Shown: piece by piece, positions 27,378-35,975 of the stretch | How positions within the stretch are numbered: the stretch's first letter is position 1 | Layout of the letters: each line of letters begins with the position of its first letter | Source of the DNA: Sphingobacteriales bacterium | GTDB lineage: Bacteria > Bacteroidota > Bacteroidia > Chitinophagales > CAIOSU01 | Direction of reading: 5' to 3' | NCBI GenBank assembly: GCA_027483645.1 | Contig: JAIXUD010000022.1 | Span: 310,001-374,000, forward strand | Length of the DNA stretch: 64,000 nucleotides | Made by a program: the position numbers and the translations under genes | The notes under the pieces: model-generated | What the model was told of the DNA's origin: nothing | What the model saw: the letters and a program-made list of their open reading frames with translations, nothing else | Database searches by the model: none

Positions 27378-29348
27378 CTAAGCCAAAGGTTTTGCTTTTC
27401 CAGTTGTTTCCAATTTTACTATGCGCTTCCCCGAGTTGCCTAGCAGACCTTTAGCGTGAAAATCCTTTACGATAGTTTTTACCGCCATTTTACTTAATGC
27501 ACTGGCAGCTATTTTTTTACCTAAAAAGAAGGCAGGCCTCTCAAAGATTTTCCACCCCAATTTTGATAACACTTGGCTGGTGAAAGATTGCGGATACAGG
27601 GCATTAAGCAATGCGGCCAGTTCTGCTTTGTCCTCTTGCTGTGTGGGCGTTAACTCGGCAACATTGTCTGCGGGTTTATGCAAAAGGTACTGTACCTCCT
27701 CTACCAATTTTTCTATCCGCTTAGCTATTAAGGGTTGCAATGCATCAAGACGCTTAAGGTTGTAAGCAGGAAAAGGTTTGTAAGTATAATCGTACGGATT
27801 TAGATTGGTGGTATCGGTAAGCAAAGTCATGTCGGGTATGATTTGCAAATACGAAACACCATTCTTTGTGGTTTGGAATATTTGTCGCATTTCATCGGTC
27901 CAGTAGCGGTGTATGGGCTCCGATGTCTCCCCATCTGCAGTGTGTTTCAGGGTAAAATACCTCCTAAGAAAGTTACGGCAATTGTTGCGCCCCAAAAAGA
28001 AATCGTGCTTGCGGAACTCTTTATCAAAAAAACCGCCAAACGCTCCTAGCGATGCGCAACAAATAGGGTGCTGGTATGCAACATGTTTTTCCTGCCATTT
28101 AAATGGAACTATCATCCACCGCGCATACTTCTTGGTAAACACACTGCTATCCTTTACCATTGCTTCGTTTCGCAAGCTGCCATATAGCTCGGCGGGCAGT
28201 TCTGGCACGCTAGATTTAAACTTATAATCTTCCTTATCGGCATAGTTGGGAAAAGGGTCGATCATGATAATGCCATGGCAAACGTTCCCTGGAGCTGCAG
28301 CACAGGTGTTTTTAGCCCGCTCGTGCAATACGTTATATACTTCTGAGAAAGGCTCATTGTTCATAGTACCGCCATCTACGGCAATAAATTCAAAGTCTTT
28401 GTCCCATTCAAAACCTTCATAAGTGGCATCGTAGCTCACCGAGCGCCTAAGGGCTGCATGTATATAATGGTGGCTAAATCCTATAATGCGCCTAGACTTG
28501 AGCCCGAAAGGAAAAGCACCAGTAGCTATGGAACATTCCTTTAAAACGTCCGACTTCATATCTAGGTAGTCCCATTTTTCCGTTTTATCCAGCTTATCAT
28601 GGTCTATTGCAAAATGTGCTACTAGGGTATGAGTGTACATATTGTGTTTCAGCTTGGCATCCAAGGCTGCCGATTGCAAGTCATCACTTGCGGAGAAATC
28701 CACCGAAAGCTGGATACCCCGCAAGGAGGTTAAGGTAAGCAGAAGCTCTATTTGCTTGGAGAAATAGGGCTTTAAGTTGTTGCTTTCTAGCCTACCGATA
28801 TTTTTAAAAGCTACTTCGGCCAGTTTATCTATAATATCCACATTAAGCAACGAAAAGATACCTTTCCCGCCCAAGTCGGTATGTTTCAGCATTAGGTCCA
28901 TCGCCTTTTCCTTCTCGGTCTCCAGTAGGCGCACCCAGCTTTCGTAAAAAATGTTATTGGCGGTTTGTGCAACATCGTTGGCCTGTGCTAAAGTTTCTAC
29001 CGGAACATAATTGTCATCTACCGCCGCCATCATAGCCATTGTAGATGTCATACCACCGGCCGATGCGCCGCCGATGGCCTCAATGATTACTTGGTGCATG
29101 GGTATTCTAAAATCGTATCCCAATGCGGCAAGGTTGTCTTCAGTGAGCTTCCCGGTATCCTCAGCTTGCTTCCATATCTTATTGTTTTCGTCTTTCCGCT
29201 GCTGCCACTTCTCCAGCGATTGCATAAGATAATCCATTACCCCACCTGTATAAGCACCTGCCGATACGGCACCTGCCATGGTAAGGCCCAAGTGAAAAAT
29301 TTGTTGTTTTTGTTCGGTTATGAGGTCGATAATATTGGGAGTAGTCAT
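27378..29348 (-). CDS. Patatin-like phospholipase family protein
   Basis: 656 residues, long for the family. The catalytic Ser lies in GGASAGGM (GxSxG) and the dyad Asp in VDGGTMNNEPFSEV. The usual glycine-rich oxyanion loop is replaced by MAGAVSAGAYTGGV near residues 23-36. Patatins hydrolyse acyl esters of phospholipids in the cytoplasm or at the membrane. No signal peptide is seen. The C-terminal 150 residues are helical and basic, ending in a lysine-rich tail. Alternative role: a non-classical acyl hydrolase. The family call rests on the dyad motifs. Confidence 0.82.
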   Translation of the reverse strand: MTTPNIIDLITEQKQQIFHLGLTMAGAVSAGAYTGGVMDYLMQSLEKWQQRKDENNKIWKQAEDTGKLTEDNLAALGYDFRIPMHQVIIEAIGGASAGGMTSTMAMMAAVDDNYVPVETLAQANDVAQTANNIFYESWVRLLETEKEKAMDLMLKHTDLGGKGIFSLLNVDIIDKLAEVAFKNIGRLESNNLKPYFSKQIELLLTLTSLRGIQLSVDFSASDDLQSAALDAKLKHNMYTHTLVAHFAIDHDKLDKTEKWDYLDMKSDVLKECSIATGAFPFGLKSRRIIGFSHHYIHAALRRSVSYDATYEGFEWDKDFEFIAVDGGTMNNEPFSEVYNVLHERAKNTCAAAPGNVCHGIIMIDPFPNYADKEDYKFKSSVPELPAELYGSLRNEAMVKDSSVFTKKYARWMIVPFKWQEKHVAYQHPICCASLGAFGGFFDKEFRKHDFFLGRNNCRNFLRRYFTLKHTADGETSEPIHRYWTDEMRQIFQTTKNGVSYLQIIPDMTLLTDTTNLNPYDYTYKPFPAYNLKRLDALQPLIAKRIEKLVEEVQYLLHKPADNVAELTPTQQEDKAELAALLNALYPQSFTSQVLSKLGWKIFERPAFFLGKKIAASALSKMAVKTIVKDFHAKGLLGNSGKRIVKLETTGKAKPLA

Positions 29349-29424
29349 GGAAGTTAGAGTCTATTACTAAAATAGTAATACTTCAACTACATTGTACATT
29401 TTCATTACAATATATTCAATACCG

Positions 29425-31317
29425 TTACTGCTCCACCACAAATCTGCCAGTTGCTACATTGCCCATAACAGTATTTAGGTGGTATAAGTACACCCCGCTT
29501 TGCAGCTTACTAATGTCCACCTCGGTATGGGCGGCGGTAAGGGTGGCTGCATCCACCTGCTGGCCTAGGGTGTTGTATATGGTAATTACCGGCTGCCGTG
29601 TAAGTACTTCGCCATCAATTTTGAATGTAACCTTGCTAGACGCTGGCACGGGGTAAACGCCGATGCTGATGTTGGCAGCGTTTAAGTCGATAACCGAGTT
29701 CCAATTATCATTTTTCAAGGCCAAACCGCCTAGGTTTGCCACTTGGTTAGGATTTCCACCAACACCGCTACCAAAAATAGCAGTATCAAAAACGCCCCCT
29801 ACTATCAACTCGCTGTTATAAAGATTGATGGAATACACGGCATCATCAAAAGTGGTTACGCCCTGCATGCCCCCATATCCACCGCTACGGTAATATTTCG
29901 CTAAATTGGACCCATAGTAGGCAATAACGCCATCGCAACAGCTAAACTTACCGCCCACGTACAAGTAATCGTCGTTGACTAGGAAATCATGTATTACATA
30001 GTTGTTGCTGGCTATGCCACGCACCAGCGTGCTCTCGTCCACCCATGTGGTATCGTTCCAGTAAGCCAGGCCCATAACGGTATCGCCGTTATTGTCAAAA
30101 AAGCGCCCGCCAATGTATAAATCATCTTGATAGCTTGCCAAGGCCAATACCGTAGTATTTACCCCATTGCCAATAGCTACAACGTTGCCTAGGTTGTCAA
30201 GTTTGGCCACATTGCTCAGTACAACCCCGTTAAAGGTGGTGGTAAACTCCCCGCCAAATATCAGTTCCCCATCGTGTACGGCCAAGCTGTGCACAGGCCC
30301 CATCGGGAAATCGGGTAGTATCTCTCCGATTGTATCATCAACAGCCATCAAAAATCCACGCAGGGCACCGGTAGGGAACTCAAAATCACCGCCTACATAC
30401 AATTTGTTGTTAAATACTTGCAACGCAAATACATCTCCATAAATGCCCAGGGTGTTAACTGCTTCCCACTCGGTACCATTCCATTTAATCAACCCTTCTG
30501 ATCCTACGCCACTCTCTGAGCCCATGAAGTTTCCGCCTACATACAGCTCATCGTTATATACGGCCATGGCATATACTTCGCCATCCAATCCACCATCCAA
30601 ATCGGCCCAAGTGCCGCCATCAAGGTAAGCAATATTGCCAAATCCAGTGGTACCGCCTACGCCAGTAAAGTCGCCAGCAATGTATATCGCTCCATTTACG
30701 GTCACTACATCATTTACATGTCCATTGGTGCCGCTGTTGCCAGCTACAAAGGAGAACGGGGTTGTTGCCAAATAGCCTGGCTGTATAAGCGCCAACTCTT
30801 GCGCCGTAAAGCCAGAGCCAGCCACCCAAGTGCTTAACTCGGGGTATTGCATGTCTAGCAAGTACTGGTAGTTGTTGTTGTTGAGTATCATTTCGGCCAG
30901 GGCTTTGTGGCCATCGGCAATTATCAAGTAGCCCACCGCGCAAGCGGTGTTGTGGGCATCAATAAAATAGGGGATGCGGTAGCTGAAGTCATAGTTCTGC
31001 GGGAACACTGCTGCTTCGGCGTAGCCATTCAGCACATCCAACAAGTGGGCGCGCTTTTGTTGCAACTCAGCCGACAAATGGGCTACTAGTTGGCTGCGCA
31101 AATACTGCTCGGTATTAAACAAATGCGCCTGTATGCGGCGGGTATCGTTTTCAAAAGAAACCGGTAGAAGCTGCGCCGCCGTGGGCTCGATTTTCTCCCA
31201 CTGGGCGTTTACATCCTTCAGGTGGTCGTAAAGGCTAACCTTTGCACTCGGGTTTAAGGCCAATGCCCAAAGCGGGGCTATTGCCAATAACAAAACGGTG
31301 AGTAAATGCTTTTTCAT
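29425..31317 (-). CDS. Secreted propeller protein with T9SS type A sorting domain
   Basis: 630 residues. Signal peptide; N-terminal helical region (about 25-190), with a lone cysteine in NTACAVGYLI. A repeated ELYVGGxF beta-propeller follows (for example DELYVGGNFMG, NKLYVGGDFEF, DDLYIGGRFFD, DYLYVGGKFSC, SELIVGGVFD). The C-terminus is a type A sorting domain (VYPVPASSKVTFKIDG, YNTLGQQV, SGVYLYHLNTV, GRFVVEQ). Exported by T9SS. Function otherwise unknown. Confidence 0.87.
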   Translation of the reverse strand: MKKHLLTVLLLAIAPLWALALNPSAKVSLYDHLKDVNAQWEKIEPTAAQLLPVSFENDTRRIQAHLFNTEQYLRSQLVAHLSAELQQKRAHLLDVLNGYAEAAVFPQNYDFSYRIPYFIDAHNTACAVGYLIIADGHKALAEMILNNNNYQYLLDMQYPELSTWVAGSGFTAQELALIQPGYLATTPFSFVAGNSGTNGHVNDVVTVNGAIYIAGDFTGVGGTTGFGNIAYLDGGTWADLDGGLDGEVYAMAVYNDELYVGGNFMGSESGVGSEGLIKWNGTEWEAVNTLGIYGDVFALQVFNNKLYVGGDFEFPTGALRGFLMAVDDTIGEILPDFPMGPVHSLAVHDGELIFGGEFTTTFNGVVLSNVAKLDNLGNVVAIGNGVNTTVLALASYQDDLYIGGRFFDNNGDTVMGLAYWNDTTWVDESTLVRGIASNNYVIHDFLVNDDYLYVGGKFSCCDGVIAYYGSNLAKYYRSGGYGGMQGVTTFDDAVYSINLYNSELIVGGVFDTAIFGSGVGGNPNQVANLGGLALKNDNWNSVIDLNAANISIGVYPVPASSKVTFKIDGEVLTRQPVITIYNTLGQQVDAATLTAAHTEVDISKLQSGVYLYHLNTVMGNVATGRFVVEQ

Positions 31318-31403
31318 GGCGAGTTAGTTTTGAGGTAAGGCTAAATAAATATCGCATTTTGAACGCACTAATACAATAACGAAAAATGTTAGGGAGGGGT
31401 TGC

Positions 31404-31431
31404 TTTGGATTTTGGGGTAATGTATAACTTT
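31404..31431 (+). promoter_or_regulatory. Putative Bacteroidota promoter TTTG-N16-TAACTTTA
   Basis: A -33-like TTTG (31404-31407) and a -7-like TAACTTTA (31424-31431) sit 20 bp ahead of the DUF2314 lipoprotein start. Spacing is one base short of the usual range. Confidence 0.4.
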
Positions 31432-31451
31432 ACAAACACAAGTTACCTTCT

Positions 31452-31973
31452 ATGAAATTTATCACCCCCAGCCTTGCATTGGTCCTTTCCCTTGTTTTAG
31501 CTTCCTGCAACAACACCAGCAATAAGCCTGGCGTAGGCGAATATGATGCGGAGCATGATATTATTTCTTTTGCCCAACAGGATAGTATGATGAATGCGGC
31601 TACCGAGATGGCAAATGCAACTTTCCCAATGTTCATGCTGGCGTTTAAAAACCCTACGCCGCAGATGAGCCAGTTTTATGTAAAAATGGCTTTCGATTAT
31701 GATGTTGATGGCTCTACTGAGCATATTTGGTTTGCCGAGCCGCACTATAGGAGCGATAGTGCCCTATATGCCATAGTGAGCAATGAAGTGGCGCATATTG
31801 ATGGCTTGGAATTTGGCGACACCATGCCAGTTAACATGGCCCAACTAAGCGACTGGATGTACGTGGAAAACGATACTTTGCGCGGCGGCTACACCACCCG
31901 CGTTATCTGGGCCAACATGACCGAGGATGAAAAGGCCGACTTAGTAAAGCAGCTTGGGTATAAAATTGAGTAG
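31452..31973 (+). CDS. DUF2314 lipoprotein
   Basis: 173 residues. A lipoprotein signal ends in the lipobox LASC (Cys19), so the mature protein is probably membrane-anchored. The body matches the DUF2314 (YegJ-like) pattern: paired AxxxAxxTFPxF near the start, MAFDYDVDGSTEHIWF in the middle, and a closing DWMYVEND and GGYTTRVIWANMTEDEK. The function of the family is not established. Confidence 0.83.
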   Translation: MKFITPSLALVLSLVLASCNNTSNKPGVGEYDAEHDIISFAQQDSMMNAATEMANATFPMFMLAFKNPTPQMSQFYVKMAFDYDVDGSTEHIWFAEPHYRSDSALYAIVSNEVAHIDGLEFGDTMPVNMAQLSDWMYVENDTLRGGYTTRVIWANMTEDEKADLVKQLGYKIE

Positions 31974-31995
31974 CGTTTTCCTTAGTAAATATTAA

Positions 31996-32036
31996 ACCAC
32001 GGAGAGCACGGAAAAAAGCACGGAGAAACACGGAAT
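31996..32036. repeat. Intergenic degenerate repeats, CCACGGAGAAACACGG family
   Basis: Successive units CCACGGAGAG, CACGGAAAAAAG, CACGGAGAAA, CACGGA. A related accacaaagaacacaaag-type tract is present in the opposite sense at 38037-38080. Confidence 0.6.
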
Positions 32037-32040
32037 ACAT

Positions 32041-32070
32041 AACTCGCAACCCGTAACTCGAAACTCGCAA
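32041..32070. repeat. Intergenic degenerate repeats, AACTCGCAACTCG family
   Basis: Units AACTCGC, AACCCGT, AACTCGA, AACTCGC with period 7, ending exactly at the dipeptidase stop codon. A similar tract in the other sense lies at 63316-63340. Confidence 0.6.
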
Positions 32071-33444
32071 CTACTTTTTACTCAACTCCGTGTACTCTCC
32101 ATAAAACGCCGTAATAGTCTCAATCCCCCTGTAAAAGTTGAACAAACCGTAGTGCTCATTGGGCGAGTGGATGGCATCAGAATCGAGGCCGAAGCCCATC
32201 AATAGCGATTTCAATCCCAACACCTCTTCAAACAAAGCAACAATAGGGATGCTGCCACCGCTGCGTTGCGGTATCGGCGTTTTGCCGAAGGTTTTGGTGT
32301 AGGCATTTTCCGCTGCCTTGTAAGCGATGGAATCGGTAGGTGTTACTACCGGTTTGCCGCCATGGTGGGGCATCACCGTTACCTTTACAGAAGGTGGCGC
32401 AATGCGCAGGAAGTGCTCGGTAAAGAGTTGGGTTATTTTGTCATCATCTTGGTTAGGCACCAGGCGCATGCTTATTTTAGCCTTGGCCTTGCTTGGCAAT
32501 ACGGTTTTGGCGCCTTCGCCAATGTAGCCGCCCCACATGCCATTTACGTCCAGCGTGGGGCGTATGCTAGTGCGCTCCAGCGTGCTGTAAGTAGCCTCGC
32601 CGTGGATGTCGTTAATATCGAGGTGCTTTTTGTAGTGCTCTAGTTCAAACGGGGCACGAGCCATGTTGGCGCGCTCTTCAGCGCTTAGCTCTACCACATC
32701 GTCATAAAAACCGGGTATGGTAATATGGTTGTTCTCATCGGTAAGTGAAGCAATCATTTTAGCGAGAATGTTGATGGGGTTTGCCACCGCACCACCGTAC
32801 ACGCCACTGTGCAGGTCGCGGTTCGGGCCCACTACTTCCACTTCCAAATAGGCCAAGCCACGCAGGCCGGTTGTAATGGACGGGGTATCATTGGCAATCA
32901 TCGAGGTATCCGAAATCAAAATGATATCGCCAGCTAAGCGCTCTTTATTTTCACGAATGAAAGGCCCAAGGTTCGGCGAGCCTACTTCCTCTTCGCCCTC
33001 TATCATAAACTTTACGTTGCAGGGTAGCGCGTTGTTTTTATGTAAGGTCTCAAAAGCCTTAATGTGCATGTACATTTGGCCTTTATCGTCGCAAGCGCCA
33101 CGGGCGTATATTTTGCCGTCTTTCACAATCGGGTCAAATGGCGGGCTGTCCCACAGTTCGTATGGGTCGGCAGGCTGCACGTCGTAGTGGCCATATACCA
33201 CCACGGTAGGCAGCTTTGGGTCGATTATCTTCTCACCATATACAATAGGGAAACCATCGGTAGGGCACACTTCCACGTTATCGGCACCAGCTTCAATCAA
33301 ACGCTCTTTTACATACTCGGCAGCTTCAAACACATCGTCGGCAAAATCCGGGTCGGCACTTACTGACGGAATCCGGAGCAGCTCCATCAATTCTTCCAGA
33401 AAACGGTCTTTATTCTTAAGGATGTAGGCGTTTAAGTCAGCCAT
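32071..33444 (-). CDS. M20 family dipeptidase
   Basis: 457 residues. Zinc-ligand and catalytic motifs are in place: GHYDVQPAD (His, Asp base), ACDDKGQ (bridging Asp), IEGEEEVGSP (catalytic Glu and ligand Glu), ISDTS (Asp) and SPNEHYGL (late His). The middle lid/dimerisation domain starts at GLRGLAYLEVEVVGPNRDLHSG. Cytoplasmic hydrolysis of di- and short peptides, as in the CNDP/PepV-type branch. Monocistronic; a TATCTTTG box lies 20 bp upstream (33465-33472). Confidence 0.94.
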   Translation of the reverse strand: MADLNAYILKNKDRFLEELMELLRIPSVSADPDFADDVFEAAEYVKERLIEAGADNVEVCPTDGFPIVYGEKIIDPKLPTVVVYGHYDVQPADPYELWDSPPFDPIVKDGKIYARGACDDKGQMYMHIKAFETLHKNNALPCNVKFMIEGEEEVGSPNLGPFIRENKERLAGDIILISDTSMIANDTPSITTGLRGLAYLEVEVVGPNRDLHSGVYGGAVANPINILAKMIASLTDENNHITIPGFYDDVVELSAEERANMARAPFELEHYKKHLDINDIHGEATYSTLERTSIRPTLDVNGMWGGYIGEGAKTVLPSKAKAKISMRLVPNQDDDKITQLFTEHFLRIAPPSVKVTVMPHHGGKPVVTPTDSIAYKAAENAYTKTFGKTPIPQRSGGSIPIVALFEEVLGLKSLLMGFGLDSDAIHSPNEHYGLFNFYRGIETITAFYGEYTELSKK

Positions 33445-33464
33445 GGGTACTGTAAGTTTGTGGG

Positions 33465-33472
33465 CAAAGATA
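33465..33472 (-). promoter_or_regulatory. Putative -7 box TATCTTTG for the dipeptidase gene
   Basis: Exact TAnnTTTG match on the minus strand, 20 bp before the ATG. The expected -33 position falls inside the degenerate repeat at 33480-33512 and shows no TTTG. Confidence 0.35.
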
Positions 33473-33479
33473 ATAAATA

Positions 33480-33512
33480 GTCGATGGACGATAGACGATG
33501 GACGATGGTAGA
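33480..33512. repeat. Intergenic degenerate repeats, GGACCATGGACGATGG family
   Basis: Units CGATGGA, CGATAGA, CGATGGA, CGATGGT with period 7, between the divergent dipeptidase and membrane-protein genes. Confidence 0.65.
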
Positions 33513-33608
33513 TATTTTTTTGGTAGAGCGTAATAATGGCTTTAAGTACAACAGCAAGTCAGTTTCCATCGTTTAATTAAATCCTATCTTTATTCCACTT
33601 ATCAGCTC

Positions 33609-34415
33609 ATGAAAAAACAACTCCAAATCCTTTCCACTCCCGGTTTTATTGTTGGGTTAATATTGCTGTTGTTGAACGATTGGATGCTGAAAGACCTCTT
33701 TCACAACTGGGCAACTGGCAAACTGTCAGATTTTGCGGGGATGTTTGTGTTCCCGATGTTTTGGGTGGCGTTGTTTCCAAAGCTGGGTAAGCATTCCTTT
33801 TGGGCGAGTGTGGTGTGGTTTATCTATTGGAAATCGCCCTACAGCCAACCACTGATTGATGGATGGAACAGCCTTGGGTTATATTCTATTGATAGGGTAG
33901 TGGACTTAACGGATTTAATGGCGCTGGTGATGGTGCCGCTGGCTTATCGCTACTGGAGGCGTGAGCCCAAACCGGTGCCATTTAGGCTGCACCCAGTGGT
34001 GCCGCTGGGGGTGGCGGCTTTTGCGTTTATGGCAACTAGTAAATCTGGTCATACCGTTAATCCAAAGGATACCTATTTACTAGCATTTCCAAAAGATAGC
34101 CTGATTCAATGGATGCCTGTGCTGGATAGTATTGTTGATGTTGGTGGCTGGGATAACAAAAATCCAGATACCATCTTTGCGCAGTTGCGCAGTAATCTAG
34201 ATGTTCGTTGTTATAGTGATGCATACCAATTAGTGTTAGTGGTATCAGAGTTGTCAAATAAACAGACGCTCTTAATGCTACATGAAGCGGAAATTAGAAG
34301 CAATAATAATGATAGCACGCTCTATTGGGTGTCGAATGATTTTAAAGATTTTGTCATCAACCCCCTCCTAGAAAAACACCGCACCACTCAAGATTCCCTC
34401 CCCAATATTCCCTAA
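33609..34415 (+). CDS. Conserved multi-pass membrane protein, unknown function
   Basis: 268 residues. Four hydrophobic segments lie in the first 150 residues, then a soluble C-terminal part of about 120 residues with an NTF2- or lipoprotein-like look. The N-terminus carries LLNDWMLKDLFHNWATGKLSDFAGMFVFPMFW; a TGKLSDFAG motif of this kind is recurrent in bacterial membrane proteins of unknown function. It is followed 9 bp later by the HD-domain gene, so they are probably co-transcribed. A TATCTTTA box lies at 33585-33592. Confidence 0.72.
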   Translation: MKKQLQILSTPGFIVGLILLLLNDWMLKDLFHNWATGKLSDFAGMFVFPMFWVALFPKLGKHSFWASVVWFIYWKSPYSQPLIDGWNSLGLYSIDRVVDLTDLMALVMVPLAYRYWRREPKPVPFRLHPVVPLGVAAFAFMATSKSGHTVNPKDTYLLAFPKDSLIQWMPVLDSIVDVGGWDNKNPDTIFAQLRSNLDVRCYSDAYQLVLVVSELSNKQTLLMLHEAEIRSNNNDSTLYWVSNDFKDFVINPLLEKHRTTQDSLPNIP

Positions 34416-34424
34416 TATTGCCGC

Positions 34425-35087
34425 ATGGATTTGGAACAACTTAACGATTGGGAACGGCGCTTCACAGCATGGTGGCAACAGCGGCCAGTAGATGACGGCG
34501 CACACGATTTAGCACATTTCCGTCGCGTGTGGAACAGCGCCAAACACATTGCCGAGCACGAAACCGAATCAGCCGATTTATTGACGCTGCTTACGGCTGC
34601 ATATTTCCATGATTTGGTATCGTTGCCGAAGAACCACCCAGAGCGCAGCCAGTCTTCCTGGCTCAGCGCCGAGCAAACAGAGGAGATTTTGAAAAGGGAC
34701 TTTCCAGATTTCCCGATGGGCAAGCTGCCCCGCGTAAGGCATGCTATACATGCGCACAGCTTTTCGGCCCAAGTAACGCCGACTACCATCGAGGCCAAAA
34801 TATTACAAGATGCCGACCGTATGGAAGCACTGGGTGCCATCGGCATTGCCCGCACGTTCTATGTATCGGGCCAAATGAACCGCGCCATGTTCCACCCCGA
34901 CGACCCGCTGGCCGAAAACCGCCCGCTGGATGATTTGGTATATGCACTCGACCATTTCCAAGTAAAACTTTTCAAACTACCCGACTTGATGAATACGATA
35001 GCGGGCAAGCAAATGGCTGCTGATAAAGTAGCCTTTGTGAGGGAGTTTATGGTAAGGATGGATGCCGAGGCAAGGGGCGAGGTTTGA
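34425..35087 (+). CDS. HD-domain phosphohydrolase
   Basis: 220 residues. The metal-binding HD signature is spread over HDLAHFRRVW (about 26-35), AAYFHDLVSLPKNHPERS (HD doublet) and the downstream LQDADRMEALGAIGIAR (Asp). It closely resembles bacterial HD hydrolases of the YedJ type, acting on nucleotides or other phosphate esters in the cytoplasm. Substrate unknown. It lies directly after the membrane-protein gene. Confidence 0.88.
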   Translation: MDLEQLNDWERRFTAWWQQRPVDDGAHDLAHFRRVWNSAKHIAEHETESADLLTLLTAAYFHDLVSLPKNHPERSQSSWLSAEQTEEILKRDFPDFPMGKLPRVRHAIHAHSFSAQVTPTTIEAKILQDADRMEALGAIGIARTFYVSGQMNRAMFHPDDPLAENRPLDDLVYALDHFQVKLFKLPDLMNTIAGKQMAADKVAFVREFMVRMDAEARGEV

Positions 35088-35134
35088 AAGTGATGCTAAA
35101 TATACTCGCTGTGAGCAAAGCCGAGGTAACATTA

Positions 35135-35200
35135 TGAAGCAGTCTTGATACTTGATACTCACTACTTGGTACTTACTGCTCACTACTTGATACTGGTATC
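35135..35200. repeat. Intergenic degenerate repeats, TATCAAGTA family
   Basis: GAAGCAGTCTTGATACTTGA followed by TACTCACTACTTGGTACTTACTGCTCACTACTTGATACT in degenerate 8-9-base units. Confidence 0.65.
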
Positions 35201-35202
35201 GT

Positions 35203-35210
35203 TATCTTTG
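35203..35210 (+). promoter_or_regulatory. Putative -7 box TATCTTTG for the response-regulator gene
   Basis: Exact TAnnTTTG match, 18 bp upstream of the ATG at 35229. It directly abuts the repeat tract at 35135-35200, so the -33 region would lie within repeats. Confidence 0.35.
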
Positions 35211-35228
35211 TAAACAAATTCCCCGCTC

Positions 35229-35864
35229 ATGGCTTTGCTTAAACCTATCAAGCTTATTATTGCTGATGGCAATTACCTCATCAGGCAAGGGTTGCGATTG
35301 ATTTTTCAAGGAAATAAGCAATTTGAGATACTGGGTGAAACCGGTTCGTTTGAGTCTATTTTCGACCTAGTGCGCCAGCAAGAGCCGGATGTGATTATCA
35401 TTGGCCTTAACACGCCCGGTGCCAGCGCCATGGATGTAATTGACCGCCTGCTGCACACCTTCCCCAAGAAGAAAATATTGGTGATTGATACGATAGAGGA
35501 TAGGCAAGAAACCATACAGATATTGCAGATGGGGGTGCATGGCTATATACTACGCCAGTGCGATGGCGAAGAGATAATAGAAGCCATCCGTGCTATTACC
35601 GCCAACAAAATGTTTTTTTGTAGCAATGTACTCCAGTTTAATAAGGATCTGGCTGGCAGCGCAGCAAGTAAGCTGAGCATGCGCGAGGTGGAGATACTAA
35701 AATTGATTGCGGAAGGCTTTACCAATAACGAGATTGCCGATAAGATATTCCTGAGCTCTCACACGGTGGCTACGCACCGCAAAAACCTCATGAAGAAATT
35801 TCAAGCCAAGAATAACGTGGACTTGGTAATCAGCGCCATTAAGGAGAGTATCATTGTGCCATAG
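35229..35864 (+). CDS. NarL/FixJ-family response regulator
   Basis: 211 residues. Receiver domain (about 7-125) with the acidic pocket at the end of strand 1 reading IIADGN (a single Asp where DD or DE is usual). The phosphoacceptor position falls in DVIIIGLNTPG, where no aspartate is visible at the usual site (Gly-Leu-Asn instead). The C-terminal GerE HTH reads LSMREVEILKLIAEGFTNNE, ADKIFLSSHTVATHRKNL. The DNA-binding half is intact, but the receiver may be phosphorylation-independent. No histidine kinase is adjacent; the nearest is at 45763. Confidence 0.88.
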   Translation: MALLKPIKLIIADGNYLIRQGLRLIFQGNKQFEILGETGSFESIFDLVRQQEPDVIIIGLNTPGASAMDVIDRLLHTFPKKKILVIDTIEDRQETIQILQMGVHGYILRQCDGEEIIEAIRAITANKMFFCSNVLQFNKDLAGSAASKLSMREVEILKLIAEGFTNNEIADKIFLSSHTVATHRKNLMKKFQAKNNVDLVISAIKESIIVP

Positions 35865-35894
35865 TCGACGGTCCACAGCCTATCGTCCACGGTT
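35864..35894. repeat. Intergenic degenerate repeats, GGACCATGGACGATGG family
   Basis: TCGACGGTCCACAGCCTATCGTCCACGG, the complementary sense of the TGGACGATAG-type units, starting at the response-regulator stop codon. Confidence 0.55.
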
Positions 35895-35975
35895 GAAAAA
35901 TGGATTGTTCGCAATTAAAACAATACTATTTGCGTTATAAACCCACACCACCATTTTTGGCATAACTTTGGCTAT

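Noticed and set aside
32266-32643. 125-codon plus-strand open frame opposite the dipeptidase
   Set aside because: Antisense shadow of a clear M20 peptidase gene.
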